A DNA stretch of 64,000 bases, from NCBI GenBank assembly GCA_963733085.1, contig CAVTBY010000002.1, positions 1-64,000 of the forward strand, in the 5' to 3' direction. The translations under genes and the position numbers were made by a program. This document shows positions 18,083 through 27,430 of this stretch, piece after piece (position 1 is the stretch's first letter; every line of letters starts with the position of its first letter). The notes under the pieces are model-generated. The model saw nothing but the letters and a program-made list of their open reading frames with translations, did no database searches and was not told the DNA's origin. Source of the DNA: Desertimonas sp963733085 (GTDB taxonomy: Bacteria; Actinomycetota; Acidimicrobiia; Acidimicrobiales; Ilumatobacteraceae).

Positions 18083-18566
18083 TGTCACCCTGCAGGGCGA
18101 TGTCGAAGCGGTATTGCCCTGGTGCTTCGGCGGTGGCGACGAGCAGGTTTCGGCGCTCGGCAGGTACGGTCAGCAGCGTCGGGTCGGTGGCGTTCGCCGA
18201 GTTCTCGTCGGGGAAGTAGATGCGCGTGACGACGCGGTCGAGCAGTCCGCGGGCGAACACCGACACCGACAGGTGCGGCGCCTGTGGGGTGCCGTCGACA
18301 GTGTCGGTCGCCGGTGGCTTGCGGGTGTAGATCTCGTAGTGCCCGTCGTCGTCGGTGGGGCAGCGGGCGAACAGGCCGTCGACCTGCCATGTCTCGATCA
18401 GGGCGTCGGGGACCCCAACACCGGCTCCGTCGATGACCGTGCCGGCCACCCGGATCGCCCCGGCCGATTCTGCCTCGACGGCGAATCGCTTCGCCGTTTC
18501 GGCGAGGGCGATGTGCAGGAACGGGCCGACCGTCTGCGACGGCGTCAGCGTCAGCGGCTCCGTCAT
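18057..18566 (-). CDS. pcaG: Protocatechuate 3,4-dioxygenase alpha subunit
   Basis: 169 residues with the intradiol dioxygenase fold. It opens LTPSQTVGPFLHIAL, the standard PcaG start. The beta-sandwich core contains GVPDALIETWQVDGLF and HLSVSVFARGLLDRVVTRIY followed by FPDE. The alpha subunit lacks the iron ligands, which lie in PcaH. Together they cleave protocatechuate to 3-carboxy-cis,cis-muconate. It follows pcaH with a 4-bp overlap (ATGA). Confidence 0.92.
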   Translation of the reverse strand: MTEPLTLTPSQTVGPFLHIALAETAKRFAVEAESAGAIRVAGTVIDGAGVGVPDALIETWQVDGLFARCPTDDDGHYEIYTRKPPATDTVDGTPQAPHLSVSVFARGLLDRVVTRIYFPDENSANATDPTLLTVPAERRNLLVATAEAPGQYRFDIALQGDNESVFLAI

Positions 18567-19293
18567 CGGTCGTCGCCCTCCTCGAACGCCGTGCGCTCCG
18601 GCCCGCGCAGGACGATGTCGAAGCGGAACCCGAGCGCCCACTCGGCGATCGTCGTGTCGTGGTCGTAGCGAGACACGAGGGCGTGGCGAGACTGTTCGGG
18701 GACGGACTGGTAGATCGGGTCCTGGAAGAACAGCGGATCGTCGGGGAAGTACATCTGCGTGACCAGCCGCTGCGTGAACGAGCGGCCGAACAGGCTGAAG
18801 TGCAGGTGGGCAGGGCGCCAGGCGTTGGGGTGGTTGCCCCACGGGTAGGCGCCGGGGCGGATCGTCGTGAAGCGATACGTCCCGTCGGCGTCGGTGAGGC
18901 AGCGCCCGTTGCCGGTGAAGTTGGGGTCGAGGGTCCCCGGCCAGCTGTCGCTGGCATGGCGGTAGCGGCCCGACGCGTTGGCCTGCCACAGCTCGACGAG
19001 TGAGCCGGCGATCGGTCGGCCTCCCGCATCGAGCAGGCGTCCGGTGACGATGATCCGTTGCCCGACCGCTTCGCCGGTAGGCCCGATCGTCAGGTCGGCG
19101 TCGGCGGCGGTGACCGCACTCTCGCCGAACAGCGGGCCGCTGAGCTCGCCGCGGTCGAGCTTGCTCGGGTCGAGCTGCAGCGGATCGTGGTTGGGGTGGC
19201 GCAGGTGGGTCGATCGGTAGCCGGGGGAGTCGAGCGGCGGGTGGGTTCCGGCGGGGCCGGGGCGAAGGTCTCGATCGTGTCTGCGGTACTCAT
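18563..19293 (-). pseudogene. pcaH: Protocatechuate 3,4-dioxygenase beta subunit, frame break near N-terminus
   Basis: From about residue 14 to the end the protein is a complete PcaH: HPPLDSPGYRSTHLRHPN, LVELWQANASGRYRH, the iron-site stretch RPAHLHFSLFGRSFTQRLVT and MYFPDDPLFFQDPIYQ. That frame has no usable start codon, while ATG 19293 opens MSTADTIETFAPAP in another frame. One missing base in the C-rich run at about 19252-19256 would join them into a normal 243-residue protein. All partner genes are intact, so an assembly indel is more likely than loss of the iron-bearing subunit. It binds the catalytic Fe(III). Confidence 0.85.
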
Positions 19294-19303
19294 GCGCTAC
19301 TCC

Positions 19304-20497
19304 TCACAAAGTCTCCCCGAGGGCGAGACCCACGTAGTTCTCTGCGAGCATTGTCGCCGCCGCCGTCGACGACGTCACGAGTCGCAACTCGGAGAGTTGT
19401 AGCTGGCGCCGGAACGGATCGTCGTCGAAGCGATGCAGCATCGACGTCATCCACCACGAGAAGTGCTGGCAGCGCCAGACCCGGCGGAGGCACGCCGACG
19501 TGTAGTCGTCGAGCCGCTCGTCACGGCCGCGGGTGATGACGTCGTCGAGGATGTCGGCGAGCACGGCGACGTCGGCGATCGCCAGGTTCATCCCCTTGGC
19601 GCCGGTCGGCGGCACGATGTGGGCGGCGTCGCCGGCGATCACCAGGCTGCCGTGGCGCATCGGCGTGAAGACGAAGCTGCGCATCGCCGTGATGCCGCGC
19701 TCGAGGATCGGCCCGGTGTTGAACGAGAAGCCGTCGCCAGTCGGCAGACGGGTTTCCAGCTCGGACCAGATGCGGTCGTCGGACCAGTCCTCGATGCGCT
19801 CGTCGGCCGGCACCTGGAGGTACAGCCGGGTGATCGTCGGCGAGCGCATGCTGTAGAGGGCGAAGCCGTTGTCATGGCTGGAGTAGATCAGCTCGTCGAT
19901 CGTCGGCGCCGCCTCGGCGAGGATGCCGAGCCAGCCGAACGGATAGTCGCGCTCGTGCACCTCGTGACTCGGCGCGGCCTTGGCGAGCACGTCTCGGCTG
20001 ACCCCGTGGAAGCCGTCGCATCCGGCGACGATGCGGCAGCGCAGCTCGTGGTGCTGCCCGCCGGCGATGTAGGTGACAACGGGGGAGTCGCTGTCGATGT
20101 CCTCGATCGTCACGTCGGATGCCTCGAAGACGATTGGGTCGCCGGCGGCGAGGCGGGCGGCGATGAGGTCCTTGACGATCTCCTGCTGCCCGTACACCGT
20201 GATCGAGTGGCCGACGAGCTCGTTGAAGTCGAGCCGGTGGCGGCGACCCTCGAAGGCCAGCTCGATGCCGCGGTGGGCGAGGCCCTCGCGGTCGAGTCGG
20301 TCGGCGACGCCGAGCTCACGAAGCAAGGCGACGCTCGGGTGTTCGAGCACCCCGGCCCGGACGCGGTGCTCGACGTAGTCGCGGTCGTGGCGTTCGAGGA
20401 CGACGCTGTCGATGCCGCGGGCGGCGAGGAGGTGAGCGAGGACGAGGCCCGCCGGACCGGCCCCGATGATGGCTACGGGAGTTGTCTCGATGCTCAT
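19304..20497 (-). CDS. pobA: 4-hydroxybenzoate 3-monooxygenase
   Basis: 397-residue group A flavoprotein hydroxylase, the normal PobA length. FAD site GAGPAG at residues 12-17, the DG motif in IVAGCDGFHGVSR, and the second FAD motif in LVIAGDAAHIVPPTGAKGMN. GWLGILAEAAP matches the PobA substrate region. It converts 4-hydroxybenzoate to protocatechuate with NAD(P)H and O2. It lies between pcaJ (4-bp ATGA overlap) and pcaH (10-bp gap), so peripheral and ring-cleavage steps are co-transcribed. Confidence 0.93.
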   Translation of the reverse strand: MSIETTPVAIIGAGPAGLVLAHLLAARGIDSVVLERHDRDYVEHRVRAGVLEHPSVALLRELGVADRLDREGLAHRGIELAFEGRRHRLDFNELVGHSITVYGQQEIVKDLIAARLAAGDPIVFEASDVTIEDIDSDSPVVTYIAGGQHHELRCRIVAGCDGFHGVSRDVLAKAAPSHEVHERDYPFGWLGILAEAAPTIDELIYSSHDNGFALYSMRSPTITRLYLQVPADERIEDWSDDRIWSELETRLPTGDGFSFNTGPILERGITAMRSFVFTPMRHGSLVIAGDAAHIVPPTGAKGMNLAIADVAVLADILDDVITRGRDERLDDYTSACLRRVWRCQHFSWWMTSMLHRFDDDPFRRQLQLSELRLVTSSTAAATMLAENYVGLALGETL

Positions 20498-21270
20498 GCG
20501 GCGGATCCGCTTCGAGCCGGCAGCAAGGTTGCTTGGAGCTCGCGCAGCACCGCCAACTCGTCGGCGGTGGGCGGCGCGACGACGTCGACGTTGTCGGCGA
20601 CGGCGAGGTCCCAGCCGGTCGCTTCGCGCACGTCATCGACCGTGGCACCGGGCTGGAGGGCGGTGAGTGTCAGCTCGCACGTCGACGGGTCGGGACGCAA
20701 TACGGCGAGGTCGGTGACGACGACCTGCGGGCCGCGGCCACGCAAGCCCCACTTCTCGCGGCAGCCCGGTCCGGTGCCGAAGCCGACGGACGACACGAAG
20801 TCGACTCGGTCGACGAACGTGCGCCGGCTGTGCCGCAGCAGGACGACGACCTCGCCGCAGGAGGCGGCGATCTCCGGGGCGCCACCGGCGCCGGGGAGGC
20901 GGACCTTCGGAGCGTCGTAGCTACCGATGACCGTCGAGTTGATGTTGGCGAAGCGGTCGATCTGGGCGCCGCTGAGGAACCCGATGTCGACGCGGCCCGG
21001 CTGCAGCCAGTAGTTGAACACCTCGGGCACGCTGATCACGCTGTCGGCGGTTTCGGCCAGCTCGCCGTCGCCGATCGACAGCGGCAAGCGCTCGGGCTTG
21101 GAGCCGAGCGTGCCGGACTCGTAGACGAGCACGAGGTTCGGGGCATGGGTGCGCCGGGCGAGGTTGGCCGCCGTCGACGGCAGGCCGATGCCGACGAAGC
21201 ACACCGCGCCGTCGGGCAGGTAGCGGGCGGCGGCGATCGTCATCGCGTCGTCGGCGCTGAACTGACTCAC
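20494..21270 (-). CDS. pcaJ: 3-oxoadipate CoA-transferase subunit B
   Basis: 258 residues of class I CoA-transferase beta type. The glutamate that forms the acyl-enzyme is in LVYESGTLG (Glu51), and GIGLPSTAANLARR precedes it. It transfers CoA from succinyl-CoA to beta-ketoadipate together with PcaI. GTG start overlaps the pcaI stop by 4 bp and its own stop overlaps pobA. The C-terminal LTALQPGATVDDVREATGWD is typical of this subunit. Confidence 0.9.
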   Translation of the reverse strand: MSQFSADDAMTIAAARYLPDGAVCFVGIGLPSTAANLARRTHAPNLVLVYESGTLGSKPERLPLSIGDGELAETADSVISVPEVFNYWLQPGRVDIGFLSGAQIDRFANINSTVIGSYDAPKVRLPGAGGAPEIAASCGEVVVLLRHSRRTFVDRVDFVSSVGFGTGPGCREKWGLRGRGPQVVVTDLAVLRPDPSTCELTLTALQPGATVDDVREATGWDLAVADNVDVVAPPTADELAVLRELQATLLPARSGSAA

Positions 21271-22094
21271 GGGTTCACCACCGCGGCACCGAGGACGTTC
21301 GACTCCAACCAGTCGGTGAAGCGCTGGCGGTCGGATGAGATCTCGTCCCACGCGCGGTAGTAGTCGTTGTCGCGCGTCGAATAGCCGTGGGCGTAGCTCG
21401 GGTGAGCGCCGCCGGGCACCGCGGCGACGTGGGACACGGCCCATGACGGGATGACCACCGCCCCGGGCCGGGGTTCGAGCACGTCGACGATCTCCTCGAC
21501 CGTGACGAGCGCCCGCCGCGCCGCCAGCACAGCCTCCTTCTGCACTCCGGTGATCCCCCACAGCATGACGTTGCCGGCGGTGTCGGCCTGCTGGGCGTGG
21601 ACGATCGACACGTCGGGGTTGATCGCCGGCACGGCGGTCAGCTCCTCGCCGGTGAACGGGCAGACGATCGGCGCCAGCGTCGCCGTGTGGACGGCGAGGT
21701 CGGTGCCCCGGTAGCCACGCAGGACTGCGAACGGCAGCCCGGCCGCTCCGGCGGCATAGCGGTTCGCCATCCCGGCGTGGCTGTGCTCCTCGATCTCCAG
21801 TGGGTGCGGCCAACCGTTCTCGACGGCGTCGCGGAAGCGGTGCAGCGACCCGACCCCCGGGTTGCCGCCCCACGAGAAGATCAGCTTGCGGACGCAGCCG
21901 GCGCCGATCATCTGGTCGTAGACGATGTCCGGGGTCATCCGCGTGACGGTCAGGTCGCGCCGGCCCTGGCGGATGATCTCCTGACCGGCGGCGACGGGGA
22001 TGAGGTGGGTGAACCCTTCGAGCGCGAGCGTGTCGCCGTCGTGGACGAGCTCGGCGACCGCCTCGGACAACGTCGTGATCGTGGTCATCGACAT
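21267..22094 (-). CDS. pcaI: 3-oxoadipate CoA-transferase subunit A
   Basis: 275 residues of class I CoA-transferase alpha type: ALEGFTHLIPVAAGQEIIRQ, then GGNPGVGSLHRFRDAVENGW and EEHSHAGMANRYAAGAAGLP. It is the first gene of the minus-strand pca operon. ATG 22094 gives MSMTTITT; ATG 22088 is the alternative. The ribosome-binding stretch GGATGGGA before 22094 abuts a family B palindrome, whose arm begins 7 bp upstream. The promoter must lie beyond that repeat, near the candidate IclR site at 22185. Confidence 0.9.
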   Translation of the reverse strand: MSMTTITTLSEAVAELVHDGDTLALEGFTHLIPVAAGQEIIRQGRRDLTVTRMTPDIVYDQMIGAGCVRKLIFSWGGNPGVGSLHRFRDAVENGWPHPLEIEEHSHAGMANRYAAGAAGLPFAVLRGYRGTDLAVHTATLAPIVCPFTGEELTAVPAINPDVSIVHAQQADTAGNVMLWGITGVQKEAVLAARRALVTVEEIVDVLEPRPGAVVIPSWAVSHVAAVPGGAHPSYAHGYSTRDNDYYRAWDEISSDRQRFTDWLESNVLGAAVVNP

Positions 22095-22101
22095 TTCCCA
22101 T

Positions 22102-22180
22102 CCGAGTGTTTCGTGCTGACGGAGTGTTTCAGGACGGACAGGTCTCCACGAAACACTCCGATGACGCCAAACACTCGCAT
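22102..22180. repeat. Family B nested palindromic repeat, copy 2
   Basis: Four arms: CCGAGTGTTTCGTGCTGA, GGAGTGTTTC, ACGAAACACTCCGATGACG and AAACACTCGCAT, around GACGGACAGGTCTCC. At 79 bp it is nearly the same length as copy 1. It lies in the divergent pcaI/pcaF promoter region, so here it is transcribed as the pcaI leader instead of acting at a 3' end. Confidence 0.85.
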
Positions 22181-22184
22181 ACGA

Positions 22185-22196
22185 TACGCAGAGCGC
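22185..22196. promoter_or_regulatory. Candidate IclR-type (PcaR/PobR) operator in the pcaI/pcaF promoter
   Basis: TACGCAGAGCGC is identical to a word at 25187-25198 directly upstream of the IclR-family gene, and both are preceded by ACGAT. A 12-bp match between the regulator's own promoter and the divergent pca promoter is what an autoregulated pca activator would show. Binding is inferred. Confidence 0.5.
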
Positions 22197-22220
22197 ACGA
22201 GTGTGCGTCAAGTGAACACA

Positions 22221-23417
<1,197 letters not shown>

Positions 23418-23420
23418 ACG

Positions 23421-23472
23421 CAACCGATGGGTGTTCTGGGGACGGAACGGTCCCCTAAACACCCATCGGTCG
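23421..23472. repeat. Family A 52-bp palindromic repeat, copy 4
   Basis: CAACCGATGGGTGTTCTGGGGA...TCCCCTAAACACCCATCGGTCG is the reverse orientation of copy 1, centre included. It begins 4 bp after the pcaF stop and ends 8 bp before the stop of the converging gene at 23480, an ideal bidirectional terminator position. Confidence 0.9.
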
Positions 23473-23479
23473 TGAATTA

Positions 23480-24286
23480 TCAGCCGTAGACGAATGCCGT
23501 CTTCGTCTTCGGCTCGGGATGGACCCAGTCAGGCAGCTTCGACGAGAGCGCTTGCAGCACCTCGTGCGCATCGCGAGTCACCGAGCCCCGATAGTCCTCC
23601 TCGTCGTTGCCGTACTTGAAGCTGAACTCGACGCACACGGGCGGCGTCTCGACTTTGTCCTCGTCGTGCCAGACGACCAACGCGCACTCCGCTTCGCTGT
23701 CGCGCTTGCCGAGCGAGACCGACGCCCCGACGAGGACGAGCTCCCGGGCGCAGAAGGTTCGCACCACCGCCAGCTCACCCTCGTCGACGCGCGGCAGCTC
23801 CTTCGCTAGACCCGGGAACACCTCGACCACCTGACGGACGTTCGTGATGTCGAGGTCGGTGTCGACCTCGACGCTCGTCGAGTAGCTGAACACGCTGGTG
23901 AACGGCGGCTTGACGTCCTCCTCGAACTTCGTCTCCGCCGACCGTTCGCTCTTCGCCTCCATGTCCCGATCGGATGCCGCGTAGCGATCCGGATGGCGGT
24001 ACTTGAGCGTGACCTCGCGATCGCCGGAGGCGACGTCGACCCGTTCGCGGACGATGTAACGCTCACCGTTGAACGTCTGCTCGGCGGTGTCGAGGAAGCG
24101 GATCCGGCGGTGCGCCTTGACCTCTTTGAAGGCTCCCTCGGTGGGGATGCCCAACGGCTCGAGGACGGCCGTCACCTCACCCCAAAAACGCTCGGCGGCC
24201 TGGCGAAGCTGCGACTCGTCGCCGGCGAACGGCTCCGGCAGGAGCATCACCTTGTACTCCCGAGACTTCACATCGAGTCTGGTCAT
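23480..24286 (-). CDS. Uncharacterised protein with weak CYTH/triphosphate-tunnel resemblance
   Basis: 268 residues, no signal peptide and no membrane segment; not recognised with confidence. It is rich in alternating charged beta-strands: SREYKVMLLPEPF, RRIRFLDTAEQTFNGERYIV followed by RERVD, EVTLKYRHPDRY and KFEEDVKPPFTSVFSYSTSV. This order of E-x-K, paired Arg, LK-R and acidic strands recalls the CYTH (triphosphate tunnel) fold, but the exact ExExK signature is not evident. It converges on pcaF across a family A repeat and has the IclR gene upstream on the same strand, so neither neighbour defines a role. Confidence 0.5.
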   Translation of the reverse strand: MTRLDVKSREYKVMLLPEPFAGDESQLRQAAERFWGEVTAVLEPLGIPTEGAFKEVKAHRRIRFLDTAEQTFNGERYIVRERVDVASGDREVTLKYRHPDRYAASDRDMEAKSERSAETKFEEDVKPPFTSVFSYSTSVEVDTDLDITNVRQVVEVFPGLAKELPRVDEGELAVVRTFCARELVLVGASVSLGKRDSEAECALVVWHDEDKVETPPVCVEFSFKYGNDEEDYRGSVTRDAHEVLQALSSKLPDWVHPEPKTKTAFVYG

Positions 24287-24323
24287 GCGATCCCCCGATC
24301 GAGTCGGCGCCGCACCACGTTAC

Positions 24324-25151
24324 TCACCGGTCGTGACCCCGCGGTTGGTCGCGATCGGTCGGACGCAGGCCCAACGAGCTGAAGTCGGCGCTGATCCGCG
24401 CGACGGCGTCGAGCAGAGGCGGCACGAACTTCCTCTCGATGTCGTCGATCGTCGCCCGGCTGGCGTGAACGGAGATGTTGACGGCGGCGATCGTGGTGCC
24501 GGCGTCGTCACGGACCGGGGCGGCCACCGAGCGCAGCCCGTGCTCCAACTCCTGGTCGACGATCGCGTAGCCACGATCCCTGGCGACCTCGATCGCCGCC
24601 CGCAGCTCGCCGGCATCGTGCACCGTCGTCTCCGTGTACAAGTGCAGATCCAGGCCGGCCAGCGTTGCGTCGAGGTCGTCGGGCGTCAGTCCGGCGAGGA
24701 GGACCCTCCCCATTGACGTGGCGAACGCAGGAAAGCGCGTGCCCACGGCGATCGAAACCGTCATGATGCGTCGCCGCGTCGGGACCCGGGCGACATAGAC
24801 GATGTTCTCGCCATCGAGCACAGACATCGACGACGACTCCTGCAGCATGGCGACGAGGGTCTCCATGTGCGGCATCGCCACCTCCGGCAGGCCCATCGAC
24901 GACAGGTACGCGAAGCCGAGGTCGAGGACGCTCGGGCGGAGGGAGAACTCACGACCGTCGTGATGCACGTAGCCGAGCTCGACCAGCGTGAGCAGGAAGC
25001 GCCGCGCGGCAGCACGAGTCAGTCCGGTGCGCCGGCTGACGTCGCTGAGCGTGAGCCGGGGGTTCTCGCCGTCGAACGCGCGGATCACCGCCAAGCCGCG
25101 TTCGAGCGACTGCACGAAGTCGTTGCCGCGCTGTTCGGCCACGTGGCCCAT
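24324..25151 (-). CDS. IclR-family regulator, probable pca/pob regulator
   Basis: 275 residues. N-terminal winged helix FVQSLERGLAVIRAFDGENP, LTLSDVSRRTGLTRAAARRF and LLTLVELGYV is the PcaR/PobR/PcaU type; the effector domain has ATSMGRVLLAGL and YAIVDQELEHGLRSVAAPVR. IclR proteins of this branch bind protocatechuate, 4-hydroxybenzoate or beta-ketoadipate. ATG 25151 (MGHVAEQ) is chosen because the regulators usually begin shortly before 'FVQSLERGL'. A 12-bp word upstream is shared with the pcaI/pcaF promoter. One unknown gene and pcaF separate it from the operon. Confidence 0.82.
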   Translation of the reverse strand: MGHVAEQRGNDFVQSLERGLAVIRAFDGENPRLTLSDVSRRTGLTRAAARRFLLTLVELGYVHHDGREFSLRPSVLDLGFAYLSSMGLPEVAMPHMETLVAMLQESSSMSVLDGENIVYVARVPTRRRIMTVSIAVGTRFPAFATSMGRVLLAGLTPDDLDATLAGLDLHLYTETTVHDAGELRAAIEVARDRGYAIVDQELEHGLRSVAAPVRDDAGTTIAAVNISVHASRATIDDIERKFVPPLLDAVARISADFSSLGLRPTDRDQPRGHDR

Positions 25152-25186
25152 CCCCGACTGCCGTGCGTGCGCGATACGCACGATGG

Positions 25187-25198
25187 TACGCAGAGCGC
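25187..25198. promoter_or_regulatory. Candidate IclR autoregulatory site
   Basis: TACGCAGAGCGC lies about 35 bp upstream of the IclR ATG and is identical to the word at 22185-22196 in the pca promoter. A partial copy, GATACGCA, occurs at 25173-25180. Confidence 0.5.
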
Positions 25199-25214
25199 CC
25201 GGCGGTTCGCTCCG

Positions 25215-26399
25215 TCAATCTGGCAGGCGCGGCATCTCGATGCCCTCGTCACGCCCGAGCAGCACCGCCCTGGTGATCGACTTCGAACCGAACTTGTCCT
25301 GTACGTCGTCGAGCACGCCATCGACTGGACCGCGATGGTGGAACGGCAGCGTCAGTTGCACTACGTCGTCGTCGTCGAGGTTGGCGATCGTCAACCCGAC
25401 GAGCGTGACGCCCTCACGGCCGATGCGCGACATCGATGAGGCGAGCAGGCCGCGGGCGATGTCCAGGATCGTCGATGTGTCCGCTGTCGGCCGATCGAGC
25501 GTGTGCGATCGCGTCGCCCGCGTGAAGTCGTCGAAGCGCAGGCGCAGCATCACCGTTCGGCCGACGCGCCGCGCGGCCCGCAGCCGCCTCGTGACGCGAT
25601 CGACGAGACCGACGAGCACGGCATCGAGCGCTGGCGCGGTCCGCGGGGAGCGGCCGAGGGCGCGCTGGGAGCCAATCGAACGGCGCCGACGGCCGGTGCG
25701 CACCGGGCGGGCGTCGCGGTTGTTGGCGAGGGCGTGGATGTGCCGGCCCGGTCCCGCGCCGAGTATCGCCACCAGAGCGTCCTCGGGCATCGCCGCGATG
25801 TCGCCGACACGATGGATGCCGCGGGCGTGCAACTTCGCCGCCGTCTTGGCGCCGATGCCCCACACCCGCTCGATCGGCAGTGGGTGGAGGAAGCCGAGCT
25901 CGTCGCCGGGCGGCACGACGATGAGCCCGTCCGGCTTGGACACCGCGCTGGCCACCTTGGCGAGGAACTTCGTGCGGGCGACGCCGACGCTGATCGGCAG
26001 GCCAACGCGATCGCGGACCTCGTGCCGGAGACGCACGGCGATCTCCTCGGGCGTGCCGGCGATGCGTCGCAGGCCACCGACGTCGAGAAACGCTTCGTCG
26101 ACTGAGATCCCCTCGACGAACGGGGTGGTGTCGTCGAACACGGCGAACACCGCCTTGCTCGCCTCGGTGTAGGCGGATAGGCGCGGCGGCACGAACACGG
26201 CGTCGGGACACAGCCGACGGGCTTCCGACCCACCCATCGCCCCGCGCACGCCGCGGGCCCTTGCTTCGTAGCTGGCGCACATGACGACGCCGATGCCGAC
26301 GATCACGGGGCGGCCGCGCAGACTGGGATCGTCACGCTGTTCGACGGCGGCGAAGAAGGCGTCGAGGTCGGCGTGGAGGATCGTCGCGTCACCCTGCAC
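25215..26399 (-). CDS. dinB: DNA polymerase IV (Y-family translesion polymerase)
   Basis: 394 residues. Catalytic palm motifs are intact: ILHADLDAFFAAVEQRDDP with the first Asp, and FVEGISVDEAFLDVGG with the SxDE pair. The thumb helix-hairpin-helix is RVWGIGAKTAAKLHARGIHR and the little-finger domain covers about residues 240-345. It copies past damaged bases. GTG 26399 is preferred to TTG 26405 because it starts just before the catalytic strand. The LexA-type box overlaps this start codon, so it is very probably SOS-induced. The C-terminus does not show an obvious clamp-binding motif. Confidence 0.9.
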   Translation of the reverse strand: MQGDATILHADLDAFFAAVEQRDDPSLRGRPVIVGIGVVMCASYEARARGVRGAMGGSEARRLCPDAVFVPPRLSAYTEASKAVFAVFDDTTPFVEGISVDEAFLDVGGLRRIAGTPEEIAVRLRHEVRDRVGLPISVGVARTKFLAKVASAVSKPDGLIVVPPGDELGFLHPLPIERVWGIGAKTAAKLHARGIHRVGDIAAMPEDALVAILGAGPGRHIHALANNRDARPVRTGRRRRSIGSQRALGRSPRTAPALDAVLVGLVDRVTRRLRAARRVGRTVMLRLRFDDFTRATRSHTLDRPTADTSTILDIARGLLASSMSRIGREGVTLVGLTIANLDDDDVVQLTLPFHHRGPVDGVLDDVQDKFGSKSITRAVLLGRDEGIEMPRLPD

Positions 26400-26412
26400 G
26401 AACAAATGTTCG
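26399..26412. promoter_or_regulatory. SOS (LexA) box at the polymerase IV start
   Basis: CGAACAAATGTTCG fits the actinobacterial/Bacillus LexA consensus CGAAC-N4-GTTCG exactly. It overlaps the GTG start of the polymerase gene, with a TTGACC -35-like hexamer on the minus strand at 26429-26434. This suggests a leaderless or very short-leader SOS transcript. Confidence 0.75.
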
Positions 26413-26506
26413 CAGACGGGACTGGCGCGGTCAACCTCGGGGTGATCCCTGATTCGACCTCAGGCGGAGGCGCGACGGCGGGACCGTCTGACAGACTCGC
26501 CTCGTC

Positions 26507-27430
26507 GTGGAAGCCCCCCTGCTCCGTCTCGACGGCGTGTCCAAGCACTACCCCGGAGTGATCGCCCTCGACGATCTGTCCGTCGAAGTGCCGCGCGGCC
26601 GGATCGGCCTCGTCGGCGCCAACGGCGCGGGCAAGACGACGACATTCCGCCTCTTGCTCGGACTCGCCCACCCGAGCCACGGGCGCGTCGAGGTGTGCGG
26701 TGTCGATGTCGCCGACGACCCGATCGGCGTGCGCTCACGTCTCGGCTACATGCCCGAGCACGACTGCCTCCCGCTCGATCAGACCGCCGCTGATGTCGTC
26801 TCGACATTCGGCGAGCTGAGCGGGCTGCCGGCGCGGGCTGCCCGTCAGCGGGCGTCGGACATCCTCGACCTCGTTGGCCTCGACGAGGCCCGCTTCCGGC
26901 CGATCAAGGGCTTCTCCACGGGCATGCGCCAGCGCACGAAGCTGGCCCAGGCGCTGGTCGGCGATCCCGAGCTGATCCTCCTCGACGAGCCGACCGCCGG
27001 GCTCGACCCGCTCGGTCGTGAGGAGATGCTCGCCCTCGTCGCCCGCCTCGGCACGTTCGGCATCTCCGTGCTGATGGCCACCCACCTCCTCGACGACGTG
27101 CAGCAGGTGTGCGACCACGTCGTGATGATCGACGCCGGCCGGCTGGTCGTCTCCGGGGCCACAGACTCGCTGCTCGAACGAACTGGCGTCGTCACCGTCG
27201 ACGTCGGGCCCCGCCACGACGAGCTGATCGCCGGGCTGGCGTCGCGGTCGTTAAACGCGGTTGCCGACGAGGGCTTCGTCGAGGTGACGATCGACGGCGA
27301 CAACGATCTCGACGCCGTGCGCGACGTCGTCGCCGAGCTCGGCCTCCCGCTGTACCGCCTGTCGACGCGACTGACGACGCTCGATGAGGTCTTCCTACGC
27401 CGAGCAGGGAGTGCGGAGTACAACTCGTGA
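26507..27430 (+). CDS. ABC transporter ATP-binding protein (ABC-2 type, pair 1)
   Basis: 307 residues. Walker A in GLVGANGAGKTTTFRLLL, signature GFSTGMRQRTKLAQAL (a SxGMxQR variant), Walker B LILLDEPTAGLDP and switch His in VLMATHLLDDV. The C-terminal 80 residues are the regulatory tail common to exporters of the CcmA/NatA type. GTG 26507 is used. Its stop overlaps the GTG of the permease (27427), so both form a two-component exporter. Cargo unknown. Confidence 0.88.
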   Translation: MEAPLLRLDGVSKHYPGVIALDDLSVEVPRGRIGLVGANGAGKTTTFRLLLGLAHPSHGRVEVCGVDVADDPIGVRSRLGYMPEHDCLPLDQTAADVVSTFGELSGLPARAARQRASDILDLVGLDEARFRPIKGFSTGMRQRTKLAQALVGDPELILLDEPTAGLDPLGREEMLALVARLGTFGISVLMATHLLDDVQQVCDHVVMIDAGRLVVSGATDSLLERTGVVTVDVGPRHDELIAGLASRSLNAVADEGFVEVTIDGDNDLDAVRDVVAELGLPLYRLSTRLTTLDEVFLRRAGSAEYNS

